Part shown: positions 24,405-32,804 of the stretch, in pieces | Numbering within the stretch: the first letter of the stretch is position 1 | Layout of the letters: each line of letters opens with the position of its first letter | Assembly (NCBI GenBank): GCA_026001225.1 | Contig: BNZQ01000001.1 | Span: 1-64,000, forward strand | DNA from: Clostridia bacterium | GTDB lineage: Bacteria > Bacillota > Clostridia > Christensenellales > DUVY01 | Direction of reading: 5' to 3' | DNA length: 64,000 nucleotides | Translations under genes and position numbers: made by a program | The notes under the pieces: model-generated | Seen by the model: the letters and a program-made list of their open reading frames with translations, nothing else | What the model was told of the DNA's origin: nothing | Database searches by the model: none

Positions 24405-26612
24405 ATGTTTGATAAAAACGCGAAGTGGATTACAATCGGGGTCTTTTCTGAATTGATTCCGATTGTAAATCTGCTGGATAAAGAACAGACGCCGGAATAT
24501 TACGACGGCCGCGAACGCTTTAAGCACCGCGAGGATTTGAAAAACAGGCATATGCTTGTCAGAAAGGAATTTTCTTTGGACAAAACGCCGGAAAACGCTT
24601 ATATCGACATTACGGCGGATGACTATTACAAACTTTATATCAACGGTAGGTTTGTAGGACAAGGTCCCGCGCCCTCATATCATTTTCATTATTACGTCAA
24701 CCGTTACGATATTTCGCGGTTTTTGAAAAAAGGGCGGAACGTCGCCGCGGTACACGTGTATTATCAAGGGCTTATCAACATCGTTTGGCCCAGCGGCGAT
24801 TACAGAATGGGCATGATCGCGCAAATATCCTGCGGCGGCGTTTTGCTGTCGACCGACGCTTCTTGGAAGTATACGGAGGCGAAGGAGTATGTCGGGACAA
24901 AAGTATATGGTTACTTGACGGCTTTTACGGAGGATATCGACAACAGAAAAAAAATAAAGGGTTGGAAAACCGCAGGCTTTAACGATGCCGATTGGACTGA
25001 TGCGGCTGTGAAAGAGCGGCATGATTACAGATTTTATCCGCAAATAACCCCATCCCTGCAAATATATGAGGTTAAACCTGCGGAAATCAAAACTGTTTCG
25101 CCGGGAAACTATATTTTTGATTTCGGAGGCGAGGTTACGGGCAGGCTTCTTGTTGCGGCCAAAGGGAAAGCCGGGGATACGGTCGAAATAAGCTACGGCG
25201 AGGAAATGGAAAGCCCCGAAAAAGTGCGCGGCAATATGCGTTGCGGCTGTGATTACAACGACAAATGGATTCTCTCGGGAGAGGACGATGAATTAGACTC
25301 CTATGATTATAAGGCGTTTCGTTACGCGCAAATAAACGCGAACGGAGCGGATATAGACATTTCATCCGTCGGAGCGGAAGTAAGGCATTATCCGTTTGAC
25401 GATACTTTGTGCGTGTTTGAATCGTCGAACTGTCTTTTGAATCAAATATGGGATATATGTAAGAACGGCGTGAAATACGGTACGCAGGAAGGGTATTTGG
25501 ATTGCCCGACAAGGGAAAGGGGGCAATTTTCGGGCGATGCACTCATAACCGCAAAATCTCACGCATATTTGACGGGCGATTACAGGATATATAAAAAAGC
25601 CATATCGGAATTCGCGCTGTCGGCTAAAATTTGCCCGGGCTTGATGTGTTGTGCGCCCACGGGCAAAAGGAACGAATGTGCCGATTATTCCCTACAATTT
25701 CCGTTGTTCCTGCTTAATTATTTCGGTTTAAGCGGCGATATCGAGTTTTTACGGGAAATGCTTCCGGTCGCGGATGGAGTCATAACGTACTTCAAACAAT
25801 TTTCCCGTTCGGACGGATTGCTTGAAAATATTGCGCCTAAACAGATATTGGTCGATTGGCCGGTGAATTACAGAGACGGATACGACTTTGATTTTTCGTG
25901 GCCGAATGTTCAAAAGGGATGCAACACTGTGCTGAACGCGTTTTTTATCGGCGCTGTCGATGCGGTCGGGGAAATAAAAGCCATACTCGGCGCGGCGTTC
26001 GATTGTAGCGAAATTTCCGAATTAAGAGCCGCTTTTGTCGGCGCGTTTTATAACTGCGACACACGATTGTTTACCGATTCGGACGTATCCGAACACAGTT
26101 CCTTGCACGCGAACGCGCTGCCGTTGTTTTTCGGTCTCGCGCCGGATACAAACAACATAGTCGCTCATATCAAGAAAAAAAGACTGAGCTGCGGCGTTTA
26201 CTTTTCCTATTTTGTCCTCAAAGCGTTAGCGCAAGCCGGCGAACACGATCTTGTCTTCGAACTTCTGACATCCGAAGACGAACGCTCTTGGGGAAATATG
26301 ATCAAGGAGGGCGCCACTGCTTGCTTCGAAGCGTGGGGTAAGGGGCAAAAATGGAATACCAGCCTTTGCCATCCGTGGGCGAGCAGCCCGATCATTATTT
26401 TAATCGAGGATATTATCGGAATAAAAATCGCCGCGCCGGGCTTCAAAAAAGTAGATTTTGAGCCGAAAATTCCCAAAACGCTCAAGTCCATATCAATTCG
26501 GTTTCCGACGCCCGCAGGTGAAATAAGGGTTGAATGTCTTGATGGGAAAGCGAAAAGTAATCTCGATTGCATTATGAAAAAATGCGGAGGCAAGCATGAA
26601 GAACGGTTTTGA
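24405..26612 (+). CDS. Alpha-L-rhamnosidase (GH78)
   Basis: Retains the GH78 plan over 735 aa: an N-terminal beta domain with rhamnosidase-N features (AYIDITADDYYKLYINGRFV, FLKKGRNVAAVHVYYQG), a middle beta domain (YDYKAFRYAQINANG), then the (alpha/alpha)6 barrel starting with EGYLDCPTRERGQFSGDALI (about residues 363-382), the family's catalytic D-C-P-T-R-E-R block. Late barrel motif TACFEAWGKGQKWNTSLCHP (about 646). No signal peptide, so it acts on imported oligosaccharides. It overlaps the GH20 gene by 17 nt, giving a coupled pair. Confidence 0.9.
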   Translation: MFDKNAKWITIGVFSELIPIVNLLDKEQTPEYYDGRERFKHREDLKNRHMLVRKEFSLDKTPENAYIDITADDYYKLYINGRFVGQGPAPSYHFHYYVNRYDISRFLKKGRNVAAVHVYYQGLINIVWPSGDYRMGMIAQISCGGVLLSTDASWKYTEAKEYVGTKVYGYLTAFTEDIDNRKKIKGWKTAGFNDADWTDAAVKERHDYRFYPQITPSLQIYEVKPAEIKTVSPGNYIFDFGGEVTGRLLVAAKGKAGDTVEISYGEEMESPEKVRGNMRCGCDYNDKWILSGEDDELDSYDYKAFRYAQINANGADIDISSVGAEVRHYPFDDTLCVFESSNCLLNQIWDICKNGVKYGTQEGYLDCPTRERGQFSGDALITAKSHAYLTGDYRIYKKAISEFALSAKICPGLMCCAPTGKRNECADYSLQFPLFLLNYFGLSGDIEFLREMLPVADGVITYFKQFSRSDGLLENIAPKQILVDWPVNYRDGYDFDFSWPNVQKGCNTVLNAFFIGAVDAVGEIKAILGAAFDCSEISELRAAFVGAFYNCDTRLFTDSDVSEHSSLHANALPLFFGLAPDTNNIVAHIKKKRLSCGVYFSYFVLKALAQAGEHDLVFELLTSEDERSWGNMIKEGATACFEAWGKGQKWNTSLCHPWASSPIIILIEDIIGIKIAAPGFKKVDFEPKIPKTLKSISIRFPTPAGEIRVECLDGKAKSNLDCIMKKCGGKHEERF

Positions 26613-28200
26613 CAAAATCGGCGTGATGATAGACTGTTCGCGCAACGCGGTTCCCAATGTTAAGACGCTTAAATTGTTTATTGATAATTTAGCGAAGATG
26701 GGGTATAACCGCCTCGAGCTTTATACTGAGGACACATACGAGATTAAAAACCGCCCGTATTTCGGATATTTGCGCGGACGGTACTCGGGCACGGAGCTAA
26801 AGGAAATCGACGCGTACGCTTCCGGACGCGGTATCGAGCTTACGCCGTGCATACAGGTGTTGGCGCACCTTAACCAAATTTTCCGTTGGCCCGCTTTCGC
26901 CGGGCTCCGCGACTGCAACGACATATTGCTTGTCGACGAACCGGAAACCTATAAGCTGATAGAGGATATGTTCGCTTCTGTCGCGGAAAATTTTACAAGC
27001 CGCAATATCAACATCGGCTGCGACGAAGCATTTATGGTGGGGCTTGGAAAATTTTTCGACCGTTTCGGCTATCAAAACAGGTTTGAGATTATAAACCGAC
27101 ATATAGGCAGGGTTTTGAAAATAGCCGAAAAATACGGCTTTAAATGCGCGATGTGGAGCGATATGTATTTCCGTTTGGCGTTCGGCGGAGAGTATGCCGA
27201 TACCGCTAAATCCATACCGCCAGAGGTTTTGGAACGGATTCCCCAAAATATATCGCTGATTTATTGGGATTATTATTCGACCGACAACGAACACTACCGT
27301 AAAATGTTTGCTGGGCATAAAAAAATTGGCAACGAAATCGAGTTCGCGGGGGGCGCGTGGAAATGGCAGGGCTTCGCGCCGGATAATTTGTATAGTATCA
27401 ATACGGCGAAAGCGGCCGTTCCGGCGGCGCGCGAATACGGCATAAAGAAGATAATGGTTGCCGCATGGGGCGATAATGGCGCGGAGACATCCTTGTTTGC
27501 GGTTTTGCCGACGCTGTTTTATTTTGCCCGTCTTTGCCGCGGAAAAAGCGTCGAACCCGCCGAACTTGAAAAAGGCTTCCGTAAAATTGCGGGGACGGGA
27601 TTTGAGGAGTTTATGGATATAGAGCTTGTAAAAGGGCGTTCGCGGCGGGCATACGAAAGAAACGGAAGCGCCGAAAAGGCTTTGTTATACTGCGATTATT
27701 TTTGCGGGGTTTTCGATACGTGGGTAACCGACAAGGCGGAATATTATAAAACCGTCGCCCAAAAACTAAAAATCGGGAAATATGGTAAATTTTCTTATAT
27801 ATTTAAAACGATGCGCCTTTTGGCCGAGATTTTGGAATTAAAAACGGATATAGGCGTGCGAACGCGCGCATTATACCGAGCGGGCGACAAAGCCGGATTG
27901 AAGGAATTGGTCGGAGAATACATTATAATTGCAAAGAGGATTGAGACTTTTTATAAGGAGTTCCAATCGCAATGGATGCGGGAAAACAAGCCGCACGGGT
28001 TTGAAGTGCAGGACTTGCGCATAGGCGGCTTGATACGCCGCACGCGTTCGTGCCACGACCGTCTTTTACAATATTGCGCGGGAAGGCTTGATGCGGTTTC
28101 CGAGCTTGACGAGGATATTTTGCATTATACGCCGGACAACACGGAAGACCCTCTTGTTCACAATTCTCATACGGTTACGGTCAGCGTGAATGTGATTTGA
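26596..28200 (+). CDS. GH20-type beta-N-acetylhexosaminidase
   Basis: A 534-aa cytoplasmic protein. The N-terminal barrel strands are KIGVMIDCSRNAVPNVKTLK and MGYNRLELYTEDTYEIKNRP. The signature NINIGCDEAFMVG (about residue 135) contains the GH20 catalytic Asp-Glu pair. FKCAMWSDMYFRL (about 182), AGGAWKWQGFAPDN and MVAAWGDNGAETS follow as further barrel strands. It would release terminal GlcNAc or GalNAc, feeding the NagA/NagB-type genes downstream. The start lies within the rhamnosidase 3' end, with a GGAGG-like site. The operon seems to end here; the next 212 bases contain promoter copy 3. Confidence 0.82.
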   Translation: MKNGFDKIGVMIDCSRNAVPNVKTLKLFIDNLAKMGYNRLELYTEDTYEIKNRPYFGYLRGRYSGTELKEIDAYASGRGIELTPCIQVLAHLNQIFRWPAFAGLRDCNDILLVDEPETYKLIEDMFASVAENFTSRNINIGCDEAFMVGLGKFFDRFGYQNRFEIINRHIGRVLKIAEKYGFKCAMWSDMYFRLAFGGEYADTAKSIPPEVLERIPQNISLIYWDYYSTDNEHYRKMFAGHKKIGNEIEFAGGAWKWQGFAPDNLYSINTAKAAVPAAREYGIKKIMVAAWGDNGAETSLFAVLPTLFYFARLCRGKSVEPAELEKGFRKIAGTGFEEFMDIELVKGRSRRAYERNGSAEKALLYCDYFCGVFDTWVTDKAEYYKTVAQKLKIGKYGKFSYIFKTMRLLAEILELKTDIGVRTRALYRAGDKAGLKELVGEYIIIAKRIETFYKEFQSQWMRENKPHGFEVQDLRIGGLIRRTRSCHDRLLQYCAGRLDAVSELDEDILHYTPDNTEDPLVHNSHTVTVSVNVI

Positions 28201-28347
28201 GTGACGGAATATTTATATCGGTTCCTCCTTTGATACTTTTTGTGCTTTCTCAACACTATTGTACCAAAGGTTTCCCCTCGTGGGTCTTTCTTTTTTTACG
28301 TTGCTCTTCATTTTACAACTTCACGTATTTTTTGCAATATAAATTAG

Positions 28348-28389
28348 ATATTATTTGAAATTGACTACAAATAATATTTGATGTATAAT
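28348..28389 (+). promoter_or_regulatory. Regulated promoter element, copy 3
   Basis: Inverted repeat ATATTATTT (28348-28356) and AAATAATAT (28369-28377) around -35 TTGACT (28361-28366). A 17-nt spacer leads to TATAAT (28384-28389). The only change near the centre is TAC for TAT. Upstream TTTTTTGCAATATAAATT is conserved. It drives the gene at 28413. Confidence 0.75.
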
Positions 28390-28412
28390 ATAAATTAGGA
28401 AACGAAGACGGC

Positions 28413-30317
28413 ATGAATTTTAAACGGTCGGAATGGATATGGATAAGCGACGGAAGTGCCGGAGACGAATACGGTGAGTTTTTCGATGCTCTGGATTATG
28501 CGACCGGTGACGCTGTTATAGGAATATCATGCGAAAGTAATTACGCGCTTTATATAAATGGGGAGCTTGCGGGCTTCGGGCAGTACGCGGATTTTCCGTG
28601 GTATAAAGTTTATGACGAAATTGAAATAACAGGATATTTGCGGCAAGGAAAAAACGAATTGCGGATTGTTGTATGGCATTACGGCGGCGATGGTTCGTTC
28701 GTTTCTTACGCCGCCGAGCCTTGTTTGATTTATGAGGCGCAAATAGACGGCAAGCCTGTTGTTTGTTCGTCGGGAAAGACCTTATGCCGACGGGCCGAGG
28801 GCTATGTATCAAACTTAAAGAAACGGATAACGCGCCAAATAGGTTATTCGTTCCGCTACGATATGGGGAGACGCGGCGGAACGCTTAGACCGGCTTTCGT
28901 AAATAATGCGATAAATTACAGCCTGTTCCAGCGTCCGATCAAGCGCTTGACGTTGGAAAATCTTAAATCGGGCAAGCTTATTGACCAAGAAAAACGTATT
29001 TATGATTTGGGAAACGAATGTGCGGGGTTTTTATATATCCGTTTTAAAGCCACGGTCGGACAGCTTGTTACAATCTCTTACGGAGAGCATATAGCGGACG
29101 GGGAGGTGCGCCGGCGGATTGGAAGCCGCGATTTTTCGGTCGAGGTTATAGGCAGCGGAAATACGGAAGAATATCTTAACCCATTTCGGAGGTTGGGCTG
29201 CCGGTATTTGCAGGTTGAAGCGGATGAAAACGCCGTGGTAGAGGAAATCGGTTTAAGAGAAACGTTTTATCCCGTAACGGAAAAGCCGTATAAGGCGGAT
29301 AACGAATTGCGGCGGCGGATTTACGGTATCGCGGTTCGGACGTTACGGCTGTGTATGCACGAGCATTATGAGGATACACCGTGGCGCGAACAGGCGTTAT
29401 ACGCTTTAGACGGCCGCAATCAGATGCTGTTCGGCAGCGCGGCTTTCGAGGGATATGAATTTCAGCGGGCGTCGTTGAAATTATTGTCGGAGGGCAAGCG
29501 CGACGACGGTCTTTTAACGATATGCTCGCCTTCTTCCGTCGATATCGTAATTCCTTCGTTTTCGCTTTGGTATATTGTCGCAATGCGTGAATATGCCGGA
29601 TATTCCGGCGATTTAAGCTTGGCGGCGGAATATTTCAATAAATTGACAGCCATTCTGAAATTTTTTACAGATAGGGAAGAAGAATGCCTTGTGCGCAAGT
29701 TCGGCGGTCCGCTCGGCTCGGGCATATATTGGGATTTTTACGAATGGAGCGAGGGTTTGTCGGGCGAAAGATTAAAGGACGGATTAAACGACGCGCCTTT
29801 ACAATTTTTGTATTCGCTTGCTTTAAACAATATGTCTGATTTATGCAAGCTTTTAGGTAAAACGGAACAAGCAAGCCGGTATGCCGAGCAAGCGGCAGGG
29901 ATTAACGCTGCTGCTAACGCGCGTTTTTGGCGGCGGGAAAGAGGATTGTACGATACATTCGGAGACGGAACGCATTATTCCGAACTTGTCAACGCGCTTG
30001 CCGTTTTGAGCGGTGCGGCGGTTTCGGAACGCGCCGATAAAATTTGCGCTGCTTTGACCTCCGACCGCATGATTAAATCTACGATCAGTATGAAATGTTT
30101 CACATATGACGCGCTTATCAAAACCGATAAAAAGAAATATAGAGAATATATATTGCAAGACATCGACGCCCGTTATAAACTTATGTCGGACGCCGGCGCG
30201 ACTTCTTTTTGGGAAACAGAGAAAGGCGAAAAAGCCTTCGATAATGCGGGCAGTTTGTGCCACGGGTGGAGCGCCGCGCCAGTTTATTATTATCGGCTGC
30301 TGTCGGAAGGAGTATAA
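28413..30317 (+). CDS. GH78-like alpha-L-rhamnosidase (six-hairpin glycosidase)
   Basis: A 634-aa protein without a signal peptide. N-terminal beta domain: SNYALYINGELAGFGQYADF and YLRQGKNELRIVVWHYGG, as in rhamnosidase N-domains. Barrel start MHEHYEDTPWREQALYALDG (about residues 313-332), the E-D-x-P-W-R-E-Q block of this clan, differing from D-C-P-T-R-E-R in the first enzyme. Late motif ATSFWETEKGEKAF (about 597) and LCHGWSAAPVYYY (about 618). It has its own copy of the regulated promoter. The two rhamnosidases probably cut different rhamnosyl linkages. Its stop codon is followed in the same frame by an era fragment. Confidence 0.82.
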   Translation: MNFKRSEWIWISDGSAGDEYGEFFDALDYATGDAVIGISCESNYALYINGELAGFGQYADFPWYKVYDEIEITGYLRQGKNELRIVVWHYGGDGSFVSYAAEPCLIYEAQIDGKPVVCSSGKTLCRRAEGYVSNLKKRITRQIGYSFRYDMGRRGGTLRPAFVNNAINYSLFQRPIKRLTLENLKSGKLIDQEKRIYDLGNECAGFLYIRFKATVGQLVTISYGEHIADGEVRRRIGSRDFSVEVIGSGNTEEYLNPFRRLGCRYLQVEADENAVVEEIGLRETFYPVTEKPYKADNELRRRIYGIAVRTLRLCMHEHYEDTPWREQALYALDGRNQMLFGSAAFEGYEFQRASLKLLSEGKRDDGLLTICSPSSVDIVIPSFSLWYIVAMREYAGYSGDLSLAAEYFNKLTAILKFFTDREEECLVRKFGGPLGSGIYWDFYEWSEGLSGERLKDGLNDAPLQFLYSLALNNMSDLCKLLGKTEQASRYAEQAAGINAAANARFWRRERGLYDTFGDGTHYSELVNALAVLSGAAVSERADKICAALTSDRMIKSTISMKCFTYDALIKTDKKKYREYILQDIDARYKLMSDAGATSFWETEKGEKAFDNAGSLCHGWSAAPVYYYRLLSEGV

Positions 30318-30425
30318 GAAATCGAACAAATTACCGGCAGACGAATCAACCTTCAATTATTCGTGAAGGTGCGCGAAGGCTGGCGCGACAACAAGTCTCA
30401 GGTAAACGGCATAATGCATAACTAA
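30318..30425 (+). pseudogene. era: Era GTPase, C-terminal remnant
   Basis: The 35 codons after the rhamnosidase stop encode a recognisable KH-domain tail of Era: EIEQITGRRINLQLFVKVRE followed by GWRDNKSQVNG. This matches the family pattern IE-x-x-x-G-x-x-V-x-L-x-L-x-V-K-V-x-x-x-W-R-[DN]-x-x-[SQ]. The GTPase domain is absent. It has no start or ribosome site. It marks a recombination joint where a housekeeping region was once adjacent; a full era must exist elsewhere. Confidence 0.7.
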
Positions 30426-30455
30426 TACAAAAATAAAAATGAAGGAATTCATACT

Positions 30456-31061
30456 ATGAAAAAGACGATTGTTTTTCAAGGCGACAGCATCACCGATGCG
30501 GGTTGGCGTGAGGACCCGGCAGGTATCGGCCGCGGTTACGTTAAAAAGGTAACGGATTGGTTGAACGCGGAAAAAAAGGACGTAGCTTATTACAACCGCG
30601 GAATCAGCGGTAACCGCACCTGCGATTTGGTTCCAAGGTGGAAACAGGATACGCTTGATTTAAAGCCGGATATCGTTACGGTTATGATTGGCGTAAACGA
30701 TGTATGGCACAAACTCAGTGCAAACATGCCTATGAGCGACGCGGAATTTGAAAATAATTACGCAGCGGTTTTAGAGCAATGCAAGAAAATCAACGCAAAG
30801 ATTATTATGCTTCAGCCTTATATTTTAAGGTGCGGCGTAGTCACTCCGGAGTGGGAGCCGGAGTTCGTCGGCAAATTAGCCGTCTGCAATAAATTGGCTG
30901 CCGGATATGCCGACGCTTACGTCCGCACCGAGGAAATTTTCAATAAACTGACCGAAACGCAAAAGCCGGAAGCCTTTGCGCAGGACGGCGTACATCCCGG
31001 AGACGCCGGACAGGAAGTAATCGCTAACGCTTTGATAGCCGAGCTTCGTAAGTTTTTGTAA
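30456..31061 (+). CDS. SGNH/GDSL-family hydrolase (probable sugar esterase)
   Basis: A 201-aa cytoplasmic esterase with all four SGNH blocks: block I FQGDSITDAGW (nucleophile Ser), block II YYNRGISGNRTCD (Gly), block III VMIGVNDVW (Asn) and block V DGVHPGDAG (Asp-x-x-His). Similar enzymes remove acetyl groups from rhamnosyl or xylosyl residues in pectin and xylan, so it may deacetylate imported oligosaccharides. AAGGAATTC lies before the ATG. It starts a long operon through at least 44547. Confidence 0.88.
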   Translation: MKKTIVFQGDSITDAGWREDPAGIGRGYVKKVTDWLNAEKKDVAYYNRGISGNRTCDLVPRWKQDTLDLKPDIVTVMIGVNDVWHKLSANMPMSDAEFENNYAAVLEQCKKINAKIIMLQPYILRCGVVTPEWEPEFVGKLAVCNKLAAGYADAYVRTEEIFNKLTETQKPEAFAQDGVHPGDAGQEVIANALIAELRKFL

Positions 31062-31102
31062 ATTTTGTGATTGTGAGTAAAGAACATAAGGAGTATAAGA
31101 AA

Positions 31103-31921
31103 ATGGTTATCATCAGTGCGTTTGCGGACGAAGCCGCCGAAAGCTTGGCGGGGCAGATTACCGCCCTCAAGAAACACGAGTTTAAATATTTGGATGTGCG
31201 GGCGATAGACGGCAAAAATATAAAAGATTTATCAGCCAGGGAGTGCAAGGAATATTCGTCTGTATTGCGCGATGAAGGCATTAGTGTGAACTGTATCGCT
31301 TCGCCGATAGGTAAAATCGATGTAACGGTCGATTTTACCGCATATACGGACATTGTGAAACGGATTTTCGAGAACGCGAAGATCTTCGGAACGGACAAAA
31401 TACGGGTGTTTAGCTTTTATAACGCGCAGAAAGAGAAAGGCCGCGTATTCGATTGCATGAACCGTTTTGTAGAACTCGGCCGCGCATTCGGCGTCAAATT
31501 ATTCAGCGAAAACGAGCAGGGGCTTTACGCCGAAAGGGCGGTCGGTGCGGCCGAATTACTTGAAAATGTACCCGGCTTAAATAACTTGTTCGATGCGGCA
31601 AATTACGTTTTGACCGGACAGAATATAGGAGAAGCGGTTGAGTTGCTTGCTGAAAAAACGGAGTTTTTTCATGCGAAGGACGCGTTATATACCGGCGAAA
31701 TCGTACCCGTGGGCGAAGGCGACGGTAAAATCGCCGAAACGCTGAAAAACCGTAAGGGCGATTTGTTTCTGACGCTGGAGCCGCATTTATTTGAATTCGG
31801 AGGGCTTGCGAATTTGGCCGCACACGGATTAAAATTTAAAAACCGCTACGACGACCCTGCTTCGGCATTCGATGCGGGTGCCGCCGCTTTCAAAAAATTA
31901 TTGAAAGCAATCGGGGAATAA
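31103..31921 (+). CDS. Sugar-phosphate isomerase/epimerase, TIM barrel
   Basis: A 272-aa xylose-isomerase-like enzyme. It starts MVIISAFADEAAESLAGQI; an upstream in-frame ATG exists, but AAGGAG lies 9-14 nt before this one. Metal and substrate residues are suggested by KLFSENEQGLYAERAVGAAE (Glu near 137), GLNNLFDAANYVLTGQNIGE (Asp near 163), TEFFHAKDALYTG (His near 192) and LTLEPHLFEFGG (Glu near 224). It is adjacent to a Gfo/Idh-like gene, repeating the epimerase-dehydrogenase pairing at 10185. Substrate unknown. Confidence 0.8.
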   Translation: MVIISAFADEAAESLAGQITALKKHEFKYLDVRAIDGKNIKDLSARECKEYSSVLRDEGISVNCIASPIGKIDVTVDFTAYTDIVKRIFENAKIFGTDKIRVFSFYNAQKEKGRVFDCMNRFVELGRAFGVKLFSENEQGLYAERAVGAAELLENVPGLNNLFDAANYVLTGQNIGEAVELLAEKTEFFHAKDALYTGEIVPVGEGDGKIAETLKNRKGDLFLTLEPHLFEFGGLANLAAHGLKFKNRYDDPASAFDAGAAAFKKLLKAIGE

Positions 31922-31934
31922 GAGGAAAAGGATT

Positions 31935-32804
31935 ATGTACAAGATTGCAATTTTAGGCACGGAAAATACCCACGCAATGGCGTTTTCACGCTACATCAAC
32001 ATTCCGGGGGCGGACGGCAAAAAACCGTTTCCCGACATGGAGGTTATAGGCGTGTACGGCAACGAAGCGTCGACGGAAGCCATAATGCGCGAAACGGGCG
32101 TGAAACTTGCGGCTCGATCTCCGGACGAGTTTTTGGGCAAGGTTGACGCGGTGATGGTGACGGCGCGGAAGGGTTCGCTGCACGTTTCTTATGCAAAACC
32201 TTACGCCGAGGCGGGCCTGCCGCTGTTTATGGACAAACCATTTACGTCGGACTATGCGGAGGCGAAAGAGTTTATCAAACTCCTGAAAGATAAAAAGGTT
32301 TTGATTTCGGGCGGGTCTGCGGTCAAGCATTCGCCGGCGGTTCATGCAATAAAAGCGTTTGTTGACGGACTGATGGGGGGCGGCGAGTTCATCACGGGGA
32401 CGTTGAATTTCAACGTCGTGCCGGACAGCGAACACGACGGGTTATTTTTTTACGCGTCGCATTTAATTGAAACGGCGCTCGCGGTGTTCGGTGAGGACGT
32501 GAAAACCGTAACGGCGGTTCGCAAGAATGACAGTATTACCGCTGTGTTCGGCTATGAAAACTTTGACGCGACGCTATTATTTACGGCGGGAGCAGAAAAA
32601 TGCGCGGGAACGATTTACGGCAAAAAAGATATTAAACATTTTCCGATTGATATTTCTACCGTTTATGCGGAGGAAATTCGGATATTTCATAATATGCTTG
32701 TCAAGAAAACGATGCCGCAAAATTATAAAAGTATGATATTACCCGTCAAATTGATTGAAAAAATTGATCGAGCGTATAAGACAGGAAAAACGGTAAGAGT
32801 ATGA
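31935..32804 (+). CDS. Gfo/Idh/MocA-like oxidoreductase with atypical nucleotide motif
   Basis: A 289-aa protein. The Rossmann start is YKIAILGTENTHAMAFSRYI, where the usual GxGxxG is replaced by G-T-E-N-T-H. The EKP-like motif is GLPLFMDKPFTSDYAEAKEF (D-K-P, about residue 100). The C-terminal half is short, with FYASHLIETALAVFGEDVKT (about 175, conserved His). It belongs to a divergent Gfo/Idh branch; cofactor binding may differ or be lost. The end overlaps nagA by 4 nt. Confidence 0.75.
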   Translation: MYKIAILGTENTHAMAFSRYINIPGADGKKPFPDMEVIGVYGNEASTEAIMRETGVKLAARSPDEFLGKVDAVMVTARKGSLHVSYAKPYAEAGLPLFMDKPFTSDYAEAKEFIKLLKDKKVLISGGSAVKHSPAVHAIKAFVDGLMGGGEFITGTLNFNVVPDSEHDGLFFYASHLIETALAVFGEDVKTVTAVRKNDSITAVFGYENFDATLLFTAGAEKCAGTIYGKKDIKHFPIDISTVYAEEIRIFHNMLVKKTMPQNYKSMILPVKLIEKIDRAYKTGKTVRV

